This document shows positions 1 to 12,300 of a stretch of DNA of 64,000 nucleotides, one piece after another. The stretch covers positions 73,903,722-73,967,721 of the forward strand of contig NC_090696.1 in assembly GCF_040954835.1 (NCBI RefSeq), given 5' to 3'. The translations under genes and the position numbers were made by a program. The DNA is from Lepisosteus oculatus (taxonomy: Eukaryota > Chordata > Actinopteri > Semionotiformes > Lepisosteidae). The notes beneath the pieces were generated by a model. It saw only the letters and a program-made list of their open reading frames with translations, did no database searches and was not told the origin of the DNA. Position 1 is the first letter of the stretch. The number at the start of each line of letters is the position of its first letter.

Positions 1-177
1 GATGTTGTTTATGGTTTCCATCTCTTGCACAAGCCTGTTTTGGATAAAGAAGTTAAAAAATGGATGGATGATGCTCTTTAGAGAATGTCTTCTAAAGCTG
101 CTCTTGGGAAACTTGATGTTATATTGCTCCAACTGAAGATTTATGACTGGTTTCTCCAATCTCACTTATCATTATGA
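1..177 (+). other. Coding-like fragment of unknown origin
   Basis: Frame 1 is open from the window edge except for one TAG at 79-81: DVVYGFHLLHKPVLDKEVKK, then after the stop MSSKAALGKLDVILLQLKIY. Two adjacent open stretches in one frame suggest a decayed exon, retrocopy or mobile-element frame cut by the window edge. I do not recognise it. Confidence 0.2.
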
Positions 178-3100
178 TCTTTACTCTCTGATTGATTGGC
201 TCTACCTGCATTCTAGATGAATGTTTCACTAATTCAAGTTATTCTACAAATCTTTAGATGGGAAAACCCTTCCAGTTTTCATAAGTTATGGCTGTTCTCT
301 GCCATTCCAAGGTTTTAAGATGTAGTACTTCTATTAAACTGAACCTCTGAAGGGCATCAACCAAGTTTGGGAGGTAGTCATTTCAATTTTCCACAGTCAG
401 TGATTGGAACAATCAGCAGAGTGAGCAAACATTATTCACCTGGGTTTTTAGTTGCATTTAAATCATTTTCTGATACCTGTGGTTATTAACACTGCCGCAA
501 CATGTTCATTTTTGGATTATTATGTTATTTACGTTTTACAACTATTTACTACAGAGCTGTAAGTCTTTTGGTGTATGAGATTTTTTTCTAGCTAGCTTGC
601 TTGGTTAAATACATGTTTTTTATTGTTATTATTACGTATGTTGCCTTGGTGACAGGTTATGATTTTACATAGTAGGGATGCATGGAATGAATATATAATG
701 CACGTGTCTGCGTTGCACATGCACAAATTGTTGAGAAACCATCCACATGGAAACTCAGATGCATGTTATTTTAGATTATTATGACAACTGATATCTTCCT
801 GACAAATGTTAAGTAAGACAATGATATCATAAGTAATTTGTCCTGTGTAAAGATGAAACTGCATGATTGTGATTAATTCTTACTAGTGTACTAATGGTGT
901 TAAAACAGTGACAGCTGTTAAATATCTAGCTACAAATCTGATAAGTCTCAACTAGCTAAAGGACACGTCCTACTAAACTGGTGTCTGCACAATTGCGATA
1001 TTCATTTAATTGGCACTGTAAGTGCTTTTACTAAAATTAGATCACGTGAATAACTACTGAATCACAAACACAAAACTACAAAAGATATGATATTTAGTTT
1101 ACTGTTTTTCTCAGATCCCAAGCACATGGCAATTATTATGAATGTGACCTGTCTTGGGAAACAATTACTACTGTACAGTACAGTGATATCCTGTAAAGTA
1201 TAACATATCAAGGCACACACTCATATACAGTATATGCTTATGTGATTTATTTATTAATAAATAAATAAATAAATAAATAAATGAGAGATAAGTTAGTAAT
1301 AGGGGGAGAGGGATAAGCTTTGTTCTCATGCCAATGGGCCAAACCCTTAACACCTCCATGAAAAAATCAGCCCCATGAAATGTGTACATTAATCTCTGTC
1401 ATCAGACTCATACAGATAGAAATAAAACACAAAACATTATACACTGTAAATACGTGTTGTGCAACCAGGGTAAGTAATAAGAAAACAAAAGATGTTTTTT
1501 TTTCTCTCAAGTCATTCAGATGAGGTTCCCCGTTGTGCTATTGATTTAGCTCTGGTTAAATTACTTGATGAAAGAGCTTTCAGAATCTTGCACAACTTCA
1601 GTTCTCAGATTGGCTGTCAGATTACTAAATAGCTGAGAGGCCTCTCCACAACAAGCACATTCCCACAGTCAAGATAAAGCTAATTAAATGTAAAATCAAC
1701 TAAGAGGAAAATACCTGTCCTGTGATGTTGTGTTCAACTATGCTAAGCTTGATGCTCATCAATAGGCAATATAAATCCAGGCCTTTTTTAATTCTTTGAA
1801 AACACTGAAAAACTCCAGATAAAATGTGAGACCTCCTTAATGCAATCTCCCTGTTCAGCTTTCGTAAAATGGGGTTGGAAATAAGGATAAAAGCCAAAAG
1901 CACTATGTCTCTAGAAAGATAATGATCTCTCATTCTTAATTTACACTCTGATTGATGAGACCAGCTTCCATGCCATGCTACAGCCAACAGTCTGAAAAGG
2001 TTCCTTTGAGCAAAATAAATCAGGCGTTCCTAACAACTGAACAGTACAACAGGAATTGAATTTCTGAATACAGAAAGTAGATTTTCCGCGTGTGTAGTTT
2101 TCTTCATTATAAATAACCAGAACATTTAAATTAAGCATTATTATCTCAATGTTACCGTAGTGCCACATGTTATAGAAATGACCAAACTATTTTACACAGT
2201 AGCAGCAAAATACGCCTTTCTATCATATTTGATTTTTTTTCCTTTTAACTTTCACAGAGGCAGATGTATTTTATTTTGTCACACCCTGAGACAAAGATGT
2301 ACATACTAATACCGTCAAGAAGAATGACTTCCAACACAGTCTGTAGGATTTGTTACATTTATTCCTAAATTGCTTATGACCGGCTAAACAGCAAAGTCAA
2401 TTAGGCCATGTAAAGTCTTTGAAAAATGCCCAGAGGAAGGATCTTTAGGTTCTAGATAAAAAAAATAAAATTACAGAAAAACATAAAATATGATATATGT
2501 CAGAGTATTTCAAAGCTGCTATTTCTCAAGTAAAATTCCTCCACTAATCAAAGGAAGGTAACCTTAAAATTGAAAAACAATTAATTTAATCCCTTCATGT
2601 AGGAGTGTGCACATTTAAGGTGCCTACTACTGCTTCCTAGGTATGATAAATACAATTCTCTGTGAACCATTTGGTACATGTATATAAAATACGTACAACA
2701 GTGCTGGTAAATATTAATTGGGTTGAGGATTATGTGTTAATATTAGTGCAAACACATCGGTGGTTATACATTTCAAAAGCTCTACGAGCCTTCACATGAT
2801 AAAACATATCTCAATGAAAAACATTATGTACAACAAAAATCTATTTTTTATTCTATAAATGCATAGATTTTCATTTTAATGCAACATTCTAAATACTCCA
2901 GAAAGCATTGTTTTCTCTTTTAAATGGTGAATGGAAATTCATAAAATAGTATAAGGGAGTTACATATTCCGCATAATAGGAACATGATGGTAACTTATTG
3001 GTTGTTTTCAAAGAAACAATATTTTCAATTTGTTATAAATTATTCTCTTTAGAAGTACTCTTTATAAACTGAGAGACGTTAAAAATGCAACAGGTGTTAT

Positions 3101-5136
3101 TAGTTCCAGTATTAATTTGTTGTGTTTTAATGTCTTTCAATAAGCTCATTATACTGTATGTAAAATAAAATAGTTATGTTGTCAATATTTTTCCTGCTCG
3201 TATAGATTTTAAAACTACAAAGTCTAAATAAACCTTATATAAGACAATGATGAAATAAAAAAGACTTTTGAAGAGCAGTACAGATACCCAGTAAAACTAT
3301 TAAAGCAATTGTATATTATTTTCAGTGTTATTAAAATTTGCTTTTTGCTGTCTAATACTGTACGTTTACATTTGACCTTGTTTGTGTTATCTTTTTTAAG
3401 ATATTAATATCTTGAAGTGTTTTCAAGGGATTATAATATACAAATACACTTTAGGTCAATAAATCTGTTTAGTGTCTCTTCATACAGTATATACAGTATT
3501 AGCTTCAGTACTGATTAGTGTCAACACTGGAGACACTTTTGACCTTATCGGATGTGGGGTTTTGTTTTGATTTTTTCAAGTTTGTATCTTTTGTGGCTTA
3601 ACTGCTAATTAGTCCAGCATTCCTGAGCAACTTCTGTTTTTTCAGGGTTAGTACACATTCTAAACTACTCTGGGATAAAGTTCATTTTAGTGGTATGTTC
3701 TGGTAGGCTAAGGGCCAAATGCTTGTCTGATAGAGAAGGTTACTCATTTGTTGATTTAACCCTTTTGAAACCAGCTCCAAAGGCAGCTGCTTCTTTTTCA
3801 CATACTTTTTCCTAATAACTACTTACCTTTATCTGATTTCAGATAAGAACTACAATATACTACATTGTTTTAATTTTCTTCAAAAGGAGTTGCTATTACA
3901 TCAAAGCAAAGAGAAGAGGTAGCTATAATGAAAACAAAGTGATTTTTTAAAAATGTATTTAAAAGGGAAATGTTTTTTCATATCATTTGTTTTCTGTCTA
4001 CAGTACAGAAGTCTTAGACATCTTAGACACATTTTAGAAACAATGAGGAGTTACTATACTGTAAATGTACTGTACGTCACAGTATGTCAATCAGTAATTT
4101 ACTGAAGGCCTTCAATAGTATTGTCTTCAATTATTAATGTAGCCTAATTTAAAATATTTAAAAAATAATTGGTTTGAGAAGAAACCAGGTCATGCATTAT
4201 GAAATTATTGATTTACAATGATCAGAATCTTCAAAAATGTGATTATAGCTCAAACTAAAAGATACGTAAGCAGACAGACTTGCTACATCTTTCACAATAA
4301 ATCCATCACATTTACCAAATCACTTATCAAATCTAATTGACTCACTGTAAGGTGTTGCTTGTCATTGACATCATTAAAAACTATCGGTATAATTCTCAGT
4401 AGAGAATTTTTTTCATCTGATTTGCATAGACAGCAGGTGGGTAAGTGGACTGATTGTGATACTTCACTTATATTTCTTTCAAAAATTCACAGTTGTAGAA
4501 ATGAGTACAAATCCTCGGTATGTTGGGTAAAGGCGATACTGCTTGCAGTTTCTTGAAAGATTGTTTTTTTTGTATTTAAGCCAAGCATAAAAAACCCACA
4601 TTGAATATTTTTCATATTAGGTATTTATAGATTATGGTGCATGTAGTAAAATGAAGTAAAACTAGTCATGCGAATATGCTTTGAATATGCTTTGAAGTGT
4701 TTATCTAAATTACAGTTAATAGTTTTAAATTGTAGTCCCAAAGAAAAACATGGTTTAGCTCAGATGTATAAATGTTCACTAAATGTTCTCGATAAGTACA
4801 GAGTGCAAAACAGGATCCCTCATAAAGGAATATTAACACTCAGGAAAAAAATAGTCTTAAAACTTCTGCATGGATTGTTATAAAAACACATCACTTACAT
4901 TCAAGGGATGATAATAGCCTTTGTTTTAAACACTTTTATAGGACTCATTATCCCAGACAATCCTACCTGACATGAATTGTTCCCTTAGTTCCTGTATAAG
5001 AGAGTAGTGGGAGGTCTGACTGAAAGATCCAAAATCTGAAGGGCTGTGTCAGATAAAGGCAACAATTTTCTTTCACTTTTCTTAAAAGACAGACCACAGT
5101 TCTTGTGAAAGAGATGAGCATGTGTATAGCCAGAAG
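178..5136. other. Intergenic, AT-rich, no gene seen
   Basis: Only short unsupported frames, the AAAT microsatellite at 1244 and many TACTGTA/TACAGTA words. No protein similarity was recognised on either strand. Confidence 0.6.
1244..1284. repeat. (AAAT)n microsatellite
   Basis: TTTATTTATT followed by about eight AAAT units. Confidence 0.9.
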
Positions 5137-6205
5137 TGTCACGGATGTCGGGAAGGACGAACTGCGGAATGGCAGGAGAGCGAAAAAAGACCCTATGCGT
5201 AGTGGCGGGACGGGGGTTAGCCCGGGCTCAGCTGTTCAGGAAATGCCACCCCCCTTCATGAGCAGCTCCTGACGCCCAACAGATACGGTAAATGAGCTAC
5301 ACAACTGGGGGGAGGAAAAACCTCATTTAACTGAAAGGAAACCTCCAGGAGTCCACGGCTGAGAGCTACCCCCTCCTCCAGGGTAGAAACCTTTATTGGG
5401 TAGAGGAAGGGGGGGCAGGGTAGAGTAAACCAAAAAACGCATACAAAAGCACAAACAACACAAATAAACCTGGGACACCAGGGTAACAAACCACACAAAA
5501 CAGGTAGGAACCAAGAGTTTCACAACACAGGGGTCAGGGGGACCAGAGACAAGGGGTAACCAGGAAGTGAAAAAACCAAAACACCAAGTTAAAAACAAAG
5601 TAACAACACAAAACCGGGAATAAAAAATGGAAAAACACTGCAAACTGGGCAAAAAACACGTTCAACATTCTTTCACTAATATCGGAATAGACAACCCGAG
5701 GAAAGCCAGGCATTAGACCCACTCACAGGCACGGATGTCCGGAGTGATATCCAGCAATGAGAATAGAAGGACGGAAAAAAGCTCACCATTCTATCACTGA
5801 TATTGGAATAGACAACCCGAGGAGAGTCAGGCACAAGGGACGCTCACGGGCACAGATGTCCGGGGTGATATCCAGCAATGAGAATAGGAGAGCCAGCTCA
5901 ACATTCAATCACGGATGACAACCCGAGGAAAGCCAGGTATTCGGACGTGGATGTCGGGAAGGCATACCGCCGCATGATCCACTCGCGGGCATGGATGTCG
6001 GGAGTAGCATCCTGCGATTAGAATAGAAGAACCGGGTAAAAAAAAAACCAAGACACTGCGGAAAGACAAAAGGCGCCGCTCGTGGGGTCAGGAGATGGCT
6101 CAGCATTCTGTTACGGTTGACGGGAGGGACGAACCGTGGAATGGCAGGAGTGCGAAAAAAGACCCTATGCGTAGCGGCTGGACGGGGGTTAGCCCGGGAT
6201 CAGTT
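5137..6205 (-). mobile_element. LTR-like block with internal tandem repeats
   Basis: The block begins TGTCACGGATGTCGGG at 5137. A roughly 95-bp terminal domain (5137-5231, ending in GTTAGCCCGGGCTCAG) recurs in diverged form at about 6108-6204 and again at 13638-13733. Read on the minus strand, the block contains AATAAA near 5398 and ends CCGTGACA, as an LTR would. At 5661, 5782 and 5897 units of about 115-121 bp repeat, each with CATTC, a GACAACCCGAGG motif and a CCAGCAATGAGAATAG-like end; a fourth, altered start lies at 6098. No matching target duplication was found, so the outer limits and class are uncertain. Confidence 0.5.
5661..6097. repeat. Tandem repeats of about 115-121 bp, with a longer last unit
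   Basis: Unit starts at 5661, 5782 and 5897 carry TCAACATTCTTTCAC, TCACCATTCTATCAC and TCAACATTCAATCAC. GACAACCCGAGG recurs in each. The third unit is lengthened by an extra GGATGTCGGG module. Confidence 0.7.
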
Positions 6206-6295
6206 ACCAATTATAAAGCAACCACAAAAGATTATTGTCTAGATTCCACTGAAATTTTTACAGTACAATCTGTGTGTTTAACATACAGTGATGTA

Positions 6296-6510
6296 CAGTG
6301 CCTTGCGAAAGTATTCGGCCCCCTTGAACTTTTCAACCTTTTGCCACATTTCAGGCTTCAAACATAAAGATATACATTTTTTATTTTATGTGAAGAATCA
6401 CCAACAAGTGGGACACAATTGTGAAGTGGAACGAAATCTATTGGATTTTTGAAACTTTTTTAACTAATAAAAAAATGAAAAGTGGGGCGTGCAAAATTAT
6501 TCGGCCCCTT
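6296..6510 (+). repeat. Tc1 left inverted repeat with two direct repeats
   Basis: Outer transposase-binding direct repeat at about 6305-6330 and inner one at about 6489-6514; the arm pairs with 7712-7925. Confidence 0.9.
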
Positions 6511-6686
6511 TACTTTCAGTGCAGCAAACTCACTCCAGAAGTTCAGCGAGGATCTCTGAATGATCCAATGTTGTCCTAAATGACTGATGGTGATAAATAG
6601 AATCCACCTGTGTGTAATCAAGTCTCTGTATAAATGCACCTGCTCTGTGATAGTCTCAAGGTTCTGTTGAAAGCGCAGAGAGCATC

Positions 6687-7706
6687 ATGAAGACCAAGGA
6701 ACACACCAGGCAGGTCCGTAATACTGTTGTGGAGAAGTTTAAAGCCGGATTTGGATACAAAAAGATTTCCCAAGCTTCAAACATCCCAAGGAGCACTGTG
6801 CAAGCGATCATCTTGAAATGGAAGGAGTATCAGACCACTGCAAATCTACCAAGACCTGGCCGTCCCTCTAAACTTTCAGCTCAGACACGGAGAAGACTGA
6901 TCAGAGATGCAGCCAAGAGGCCCATGATCACTCTGGATGAACTGCAGAGAACTACAGCTGAGGTGGGAGAGTCTGTCCATAGGACAACAATCAGTCTTAC
7001 ACTGCACAAATCTGGCCTTTATGGAAGAGTGGCAAGAAGAAAGCCATTTCTCAAAGATATCCATAAAAAGTCTCGTCTAAAGTTTGCCACAAGCCACCTG
7101 GGAGACACCCCAAACATGTGGAAGAAGGTGCTCTGGTCAGATGAAACCAAAATCGAACTTTTTGGCCACAATGCAAAACGATATGTTTGGCGTAAAAGCA
7201 ACACAGCTCATCACCCTCAACACACCATCCCCACTGTCAAACATGGTGGTAGCAGCATCATGGTTTGGGCCTGCTTTTCTTCAGCAGGGACAGGGAAGAT
7301 GGTTAAAATTGAGGGGAAGATGGATGCAGCCAAATACAGGACCATTCTGGATGAAAACCTGTTGGAGTCTGCAAAAGACCTGAAACTGGGACGGAGATTT
7401 ATCTTCCAACAAGACAATGATCCCAAACATACAGCAAAATCTACAAAGGAATGGTTCACAAATAAACGTATCCAGGTGTTTGAATGGCCAAGTCAAAGTC
7501 CAGACCTGAATCCAATCGAGAATCTGTGGAAAGAGCTGAAAACTGCTGTTCACAAACGCTCTCCATCCAACCTCACTGAGCTCGAGCTGTTTTGCAAGGA
7601 AGAATGGGCAAGAATTTCAGTCTCTCGATGTGCAAAACTGATAGAGACATACCCCAAGCGACTTGCAGCTATAATCGCAGCAAAAGGTGGCTCTACAAAG
7701 TATTAA
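6687..7706 (+). CDS. Tc1-family DDE transposase, full-length
   Basis: An open frame of 339 residues, the normal Tc1 length of about 340. It begins MKTKEHTRQVRNTVVEKF with a paired-like helix-turn-helix (KKISQASNIPRSTVQAII, about 25-42) and a GRPR-like hook, PRPGRPSKLS. The catalytic triad is visible: Asp in WSDET (about 153), Asp in QQDNDPKH (about 245) and Glu in NPIENLW 34 residues later, giving DD34E. It would excise and integrate the element at TA sites. No stop or frameshift is present, so the protein could be functional; activity cannot be told from sequence. Confidence 0.95.
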   Translation: MKTKEHTRQVRNTVVEKFKAGFGYKKISQASNIPRSTVQAIILKWKEYQTTANLPRPGRPSKLSAQTRRRLIRDAAKRPMITLDELQRTTAEVGESVHRTTISLTLHKSGLYGRVARRKPFLKDIHKKSRLKFATSHLGDTPNMWKKVLWSDETKIELFGHNAKRYVWRKSNTAHHPQHTIPTVKHGGSSIMVWACFSSAGTGKMVKIEGKMDAAKYRTILDENLLESAKDLKLGRRFIFQQDNDPKHTAKSTKEWFTNKRIQVFEWPSQSPDLNPIENLWKELKTAVHKRSPSNLTELELFCKEEWARISVSRCAKLIETYPKRLAAIIAAKGGSTKY

Positions 7707-7711
7707 CGCAA

Positions 7712-7925
7712 GGGGGCCGAATAATTTTGCACGCCCCACTTTTCATTTTTTTATTAGTTAAAAAAGTTTCAAAAATCCAATAGATTTCGTTCCACTTCAC
7801 AATTGTGTCCCACTTGTTGGTGATTCTTCACATAAAATAAAAAATTTATATCTTTATGTTTGAAGCCTGAAATGTGGCAAAAGGTTGAAAAGTTCAAGGG
7901 GGCCGAATACTTTCGCAAGGCACTG
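7712..7925 (-). repeat. Tc1 right inverted repeat
   Basis: Reverse complement of the left arm apart from one base (near 7849) and the length of one C/G run at the inner end. Confidence 0.9.
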
Positions 7926-7927
7926 TA

Positions 7928-9004
7928 TTTGTTGCTTAGTGTTTGTTACTTTTAACACCTCATAGCGGATTGTTAACCATGAAAAAGAAATAAGGACCTG
8001 TACTTCTTCATTATGAAGTACATCTGCACATGTTCCAGAAGAAAAAAAAAACTCTTCTCACATTTCTACTCCTTTTTCACATGAATCTACTCTTGATTAT
8101 GAAGTTTTATTGTGCTTACAGAGCACAAGCTGCATATCTACAGTAATTGACAGCTCATATTGTGTTTTCTGCTTCTCAGCCCACAGAGTAAATCTTTTGA
8201 GAGGCAATATTTCTTAACAGGACCAGAAGTTAAATAGGCCAAGTCAGCTAAAGTTGTCTTTTATCTGTAAGATCTTTTCACTATCTGTGATATTGAAAGC
8301 TATGTTTATTTAAGGATGTAATTTCTGGAATATAGTTTATTCAGGAGAGCTCAATAAACAGTAGCTAAGCATAAGATGTACCTATACCATTAGGAGTAAG
8401 CTTCTGTCATTCTCTGAAATGAAGTGAATCCATTACTTAAACTGGGGATGAAACAGAAAATACCGCTTTAGTGACTTGTCATATTATTGTTCAATAACCT
8501 ATAACTGTAGCAGAGAAGTGTCAGCATAGACTTAGAAATCCACTCAAAAATTTCACATTTCTTTATCTCATCCTTAAAAAAATTCAGACTCCTGCACTAA
8601 AGACAGTATGCCAATGTACAGTATAAGCAGATTATCGCTTGATGATTATTGTTTATATTAAAGCATGGGATTTTATTCATTTCTAATTGCAAACAAATAG
8701 ATTCCAAATGAAGTTGCAAAATGCCCAAGAGGTCAGAGAAGTTAAACACAATAAACTGACAAATGGTTTTCATCCAGCACACTAAAACTATCAGAGTAAC
8801 AGTACTTGCTGTGCATGAATATTTGTGGTATTATAGTGGTTGCGGTTTTTCTAACCAAAGCTGTTTTCCTGTCGATATAATTCACAGCAGTCACACATTC
8901 CTGTAGCAATAAGAAAAAAAATACTAAACACAAATTTAAAAATTGAAGTCAAACAAACACACAATGATATATACCCTATATGATATATTTACGCTATACT
9001 GTAA
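7928..9004. other. Intergenic, nothing recognised
   Basis: Unique-looking AT-rich sequence between the Tc1 element and the repeat at 9005. Confidence 0.6.
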
Positions 9005-9385
9005 ACAGGCACACGTCCTTTCGGATGAGACGTAAAACCAAGGTCCTGACTCTCTGTGGTCATTAAAAATCCCAGGGTGTTTCTCGAAAAGAGTAGGGGT
9101 GTAACCCCGGCTTCCTAGCCAAATATCCCATTGGCCCTTACCAATCATGGCCTCCTAATAATCCCCATCTTGAATTGGCTTCATTACTCTGTTCTCCTCC
9201 CCACTGATAGCTGATGTGTGGGGAGCGTTCTGGCGCACTATGGCTGCCGTCGCATCATCCAGGTGGGGCTGCACACTGGTGGTGGTGGAGGGGAGTCCCC
9301 ATAAAGCGCTTTGAGTGGAGTGTCCAGAAAAGCGCTATATAAGTGTAATTATTATTAATTAATTATTATTATTATTATATACACA
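9005..9385 (+). repeat. Dispersed repeat with ATT-rich 3' tail
   Basis: Runs from ACGTCCTTTCGGATGAGACG to AAAGCGCTATATAAGTG followed by an ATT/AATT microsatellite tail. Its central part reappears inverted at about 48866-49050, so it is a dispersed element. The simple-repeat 3' tail suggests a retroposed SINE or LINE end. I recall this sequence from fish genomes but cannot name the family surely. Confidence 0.7.
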
Positions 9386-12300
9386 GTGTATACTGTACTA
9401 CAAAGAGCTATTTTTTTCTGAATGCATAGTTATGTGTACAATTATTGGGAGCTCTGATTGTGATAAAGTAATTGGTTTGAATTGTATTTGTTACACAAAA
9501 TCTGTAGTTGCTCCTCAATCTCTATTACATTGATAGTTCAATAATCTTGACAGTCCTGACATTTTGGTGGCAAAGTGTAAATATCACTGAGTAAAAATGA
9601 TGAGCAAAGCGTTCGGTAGATATTGGCAACCCGGTGTAGCATAAGTGCTATAAAAGACCTGTAACTTTCCATGAAAAGAAGAAGAACAAAACTGGGAGAA
9701 GTTTCAATAAACAGCTGTATAACTGTCAGTGTGTTGGGACATATATATTAGAGTAAGCATATATTAAAGTATATTAAAGTGTCTATGCAGTAATTTAAAT
9801 CAAGTTAAATTAAAACATGTATCTAGCGAAACATGCTAGAGGCTATTTATTATCACAAATAAACAAATAATAACAAATTACAACATGCTTATATCTTGCT
9901 GTTCTTCAAGCACTTGTGTATTTTTCAAAATAACCAAGCCACAGTATGTGCGAAAAATGTCTGCTCTAGGTGATTTATTTCACATTCCACAAAGCAGCAT
10001 TACAATGTCTTGTTTTTAATGTGATCAATTATTCATGGAAAAAAACACTCAATTACACGGTTGTAGGCACTAAAGGTCCTATACTATACCTACTATCTTT
10101 GTACTGTATGCGTAAAATCCTCAAAACTGAGAAGACAAAACACCCTAAAAAAGCCATGATCCTGTCATTAGCTTTTCTTTTCTAAAACTTTGATGATTCA
10201 GATGTACATTCCTACCTTATACGTGCAGAAACAGAAAGCTTCTCCTAATAAAAGTTATCTAACAAAACAATCTCACTACATTTCAGTGACCCATTAACTG
10301 CAATAAAGCTGCTGCTCAAGAATGGGATGTGACCCACTGTCTCATAGACTGCACACACTACTAAAGTTCCCCATAAGGCAGTATTCTAAGCTTAATCCTA
10401 GGCTGCACAAAATAGACAAAATGTATCCAATATACTGTATGCAGTTTGCATTGCAACAACTTACCAGGCAGAAGGGACATCTTTTCAAGGAGCTACTAAT
10501 ACAGAAGGGTCTGCCTTGCGTCTGGGGTTACATGTGAACCACCTACTGCATGATGGGATCTGCAGTCCAGGTCCTTTGTGGGTTTTTAAGGAGTACATAA
10601 TCTTTAAAAAAAAACACTTGTATTAAGTCATTCATACGCCAGCTGGAATGAAAAACAGAACAAAGTGTGGTTTGCCATAGCCCAGGTTTGCAAACCTTAG
10701 GAAAACAGCAGAGGGCCTCCCTTCAATGAATAAGACAGCATTCATCAGAAAACGCGGTACTGATTGGCTGGTGTGATGTGAACTATTGCATTTGATCTTG
10801 AGCCGAACCATTTCAAAACAGTAGCGCACATAGCCGTAGATGCTCTATAGGTATCTACAATGTATAGATACCTTTTAAAAAATGGTTTCTGTCAAAGGCT
10901 GTTTGTTCATAAAATATTTAATTATATTTACAGTACATTGTGTGACTTAAAATACGATACCTTTTCCTGTGAAGAGTGTCTTATTGAACAGGACATGACG
11001 TTGGACAACAAGCGTTCTGCAACTTAAACCTCACAGCATGACACACTGTGCATGTATTCAACACAAACGTTATTGAAATACATGCTATTTGTCCATAAAT
11101 TAGATAGGAGTCTTGTGGATTCAGAGATCATGAATTGTTAGGTTGAGTTCATTGTGCAACATGGGTTATTTATCATGGGCATTCTTCAGATTAATCAGAT
11201 GAATTGCTTACTACAGTAAGTTTTATCCCATTATAATTACTACATAATTACTATAAAGGACATTATAATTTAAGATAATAAGGAATAACTGTTTATAATC
11301 TGAGTGACCATACTTTACAGTGCTATGTCATAAGGTGGTCAGACAAACGTTACAATACCTGTCCAGTATGGTGTCACCTGAATGACACATTTTTACAATC
11401 ACTTCCAAAGTGCTCAGTGAAGCACAGAAACATGCCCCACATGTCACAGGATTAATGCCAGTACTCTTGTTCATGAAAAAAGGAATCCATGCTCATTGAC
11501 CTAGTCAGTGACCATGTCTTTTTCCTAGACATATTCAAGTTTGAGTTTAATTGGGCTAACTAGCACCTAATGAATCTCTGACAAATCAAGACTTGACTTT
11601 CAAATGAGCATCGCTAGGATGTGATTCATCTTCAAGCCTGGGTGCTTCAAAGGCAATCACTAACCCTTGCAAAGCTCCAAAGGCAGACAATCAAAGCCAA
11701 GATTTACAAGGTGAGACTTCAACCTCTGATTCGGTCACTGGGGCGTTGATGGAGTGTGGTCACTGCACACACCCAATAAAGAAACTGTGACTCCTTTGCC
11801 TGACCTTGAAAGAGTAAGAGCTGCTGGAACATTAAGAAAAGGATTTAACTTGAATATCACGTGAAACTGTTATCGAACTATAAACTACATCCTTATTATA
11901 AACTATGATTATTGATGGGGACTTCAATCTCTGCATACTGAAGGCCATCATTCCAATTTGGATTTATATGTGTGGACAGCAGTGTTCTAAATCCTCTTAC
12001 GATGTTCTTACAATAAAAAGATAAAAAGAGAATTACAAATCTTTTTGGTTAATTAATTATATTTAAATACCTGCCTGATGCTTTTTCCAACAATGCAACA
12101 CTTTACATATAGAAGGCCAAGAATGAAATACTAATGACGTTAACTAATAACTAATGAAGTTAGTTACACATAACCAGCAACTACACATAACCATGTAGAA
12201 GAGTTTAAATGTACACTGGTGTGAGACAACAGCAGTACAGAATATTTAATAGAGAGATGGATGCAAGGTACAGTAGGAGCAAATGAGCAAAGTTACAGAT

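Larger units (their letters stand above)
6296..7925 (+). mobile_element. Complete Tc1/mariner transposon, IR/DR type
   Basis: A 1630-bp element starting CAGTGCCTTGCG and ending CGCAAGGCACTG, flanked by TA on both sides (6294-6295, 7926-7927), the standard Tc1 target duplication. The inverted repeats are about 214 bp (6296-6510 and 7712-7925). I count one mismatch plus one single-base indel between them. Each contains an outer and an inner direct repeat built on GTATTCGGCCCCCTT / TTATTCGGCCCCTT, the IR/DR layout of Sleeping Beauty-like elements. The transposase frame between them is open. The near-identity of the arms indicates a recent insertion. Confidence 0.96.

Noticed and set aside
5661..6097. 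CRISPR-like array
   Set aside because: The units are about 115-121 bp, diverged tandem copies without spacer-repeat alternation, in a eukaryotic genome.
6876..7553. Antisense and alternate frames in the transposase region
   Set aside because: They are shadows of the Tc1 transposase reading frame.
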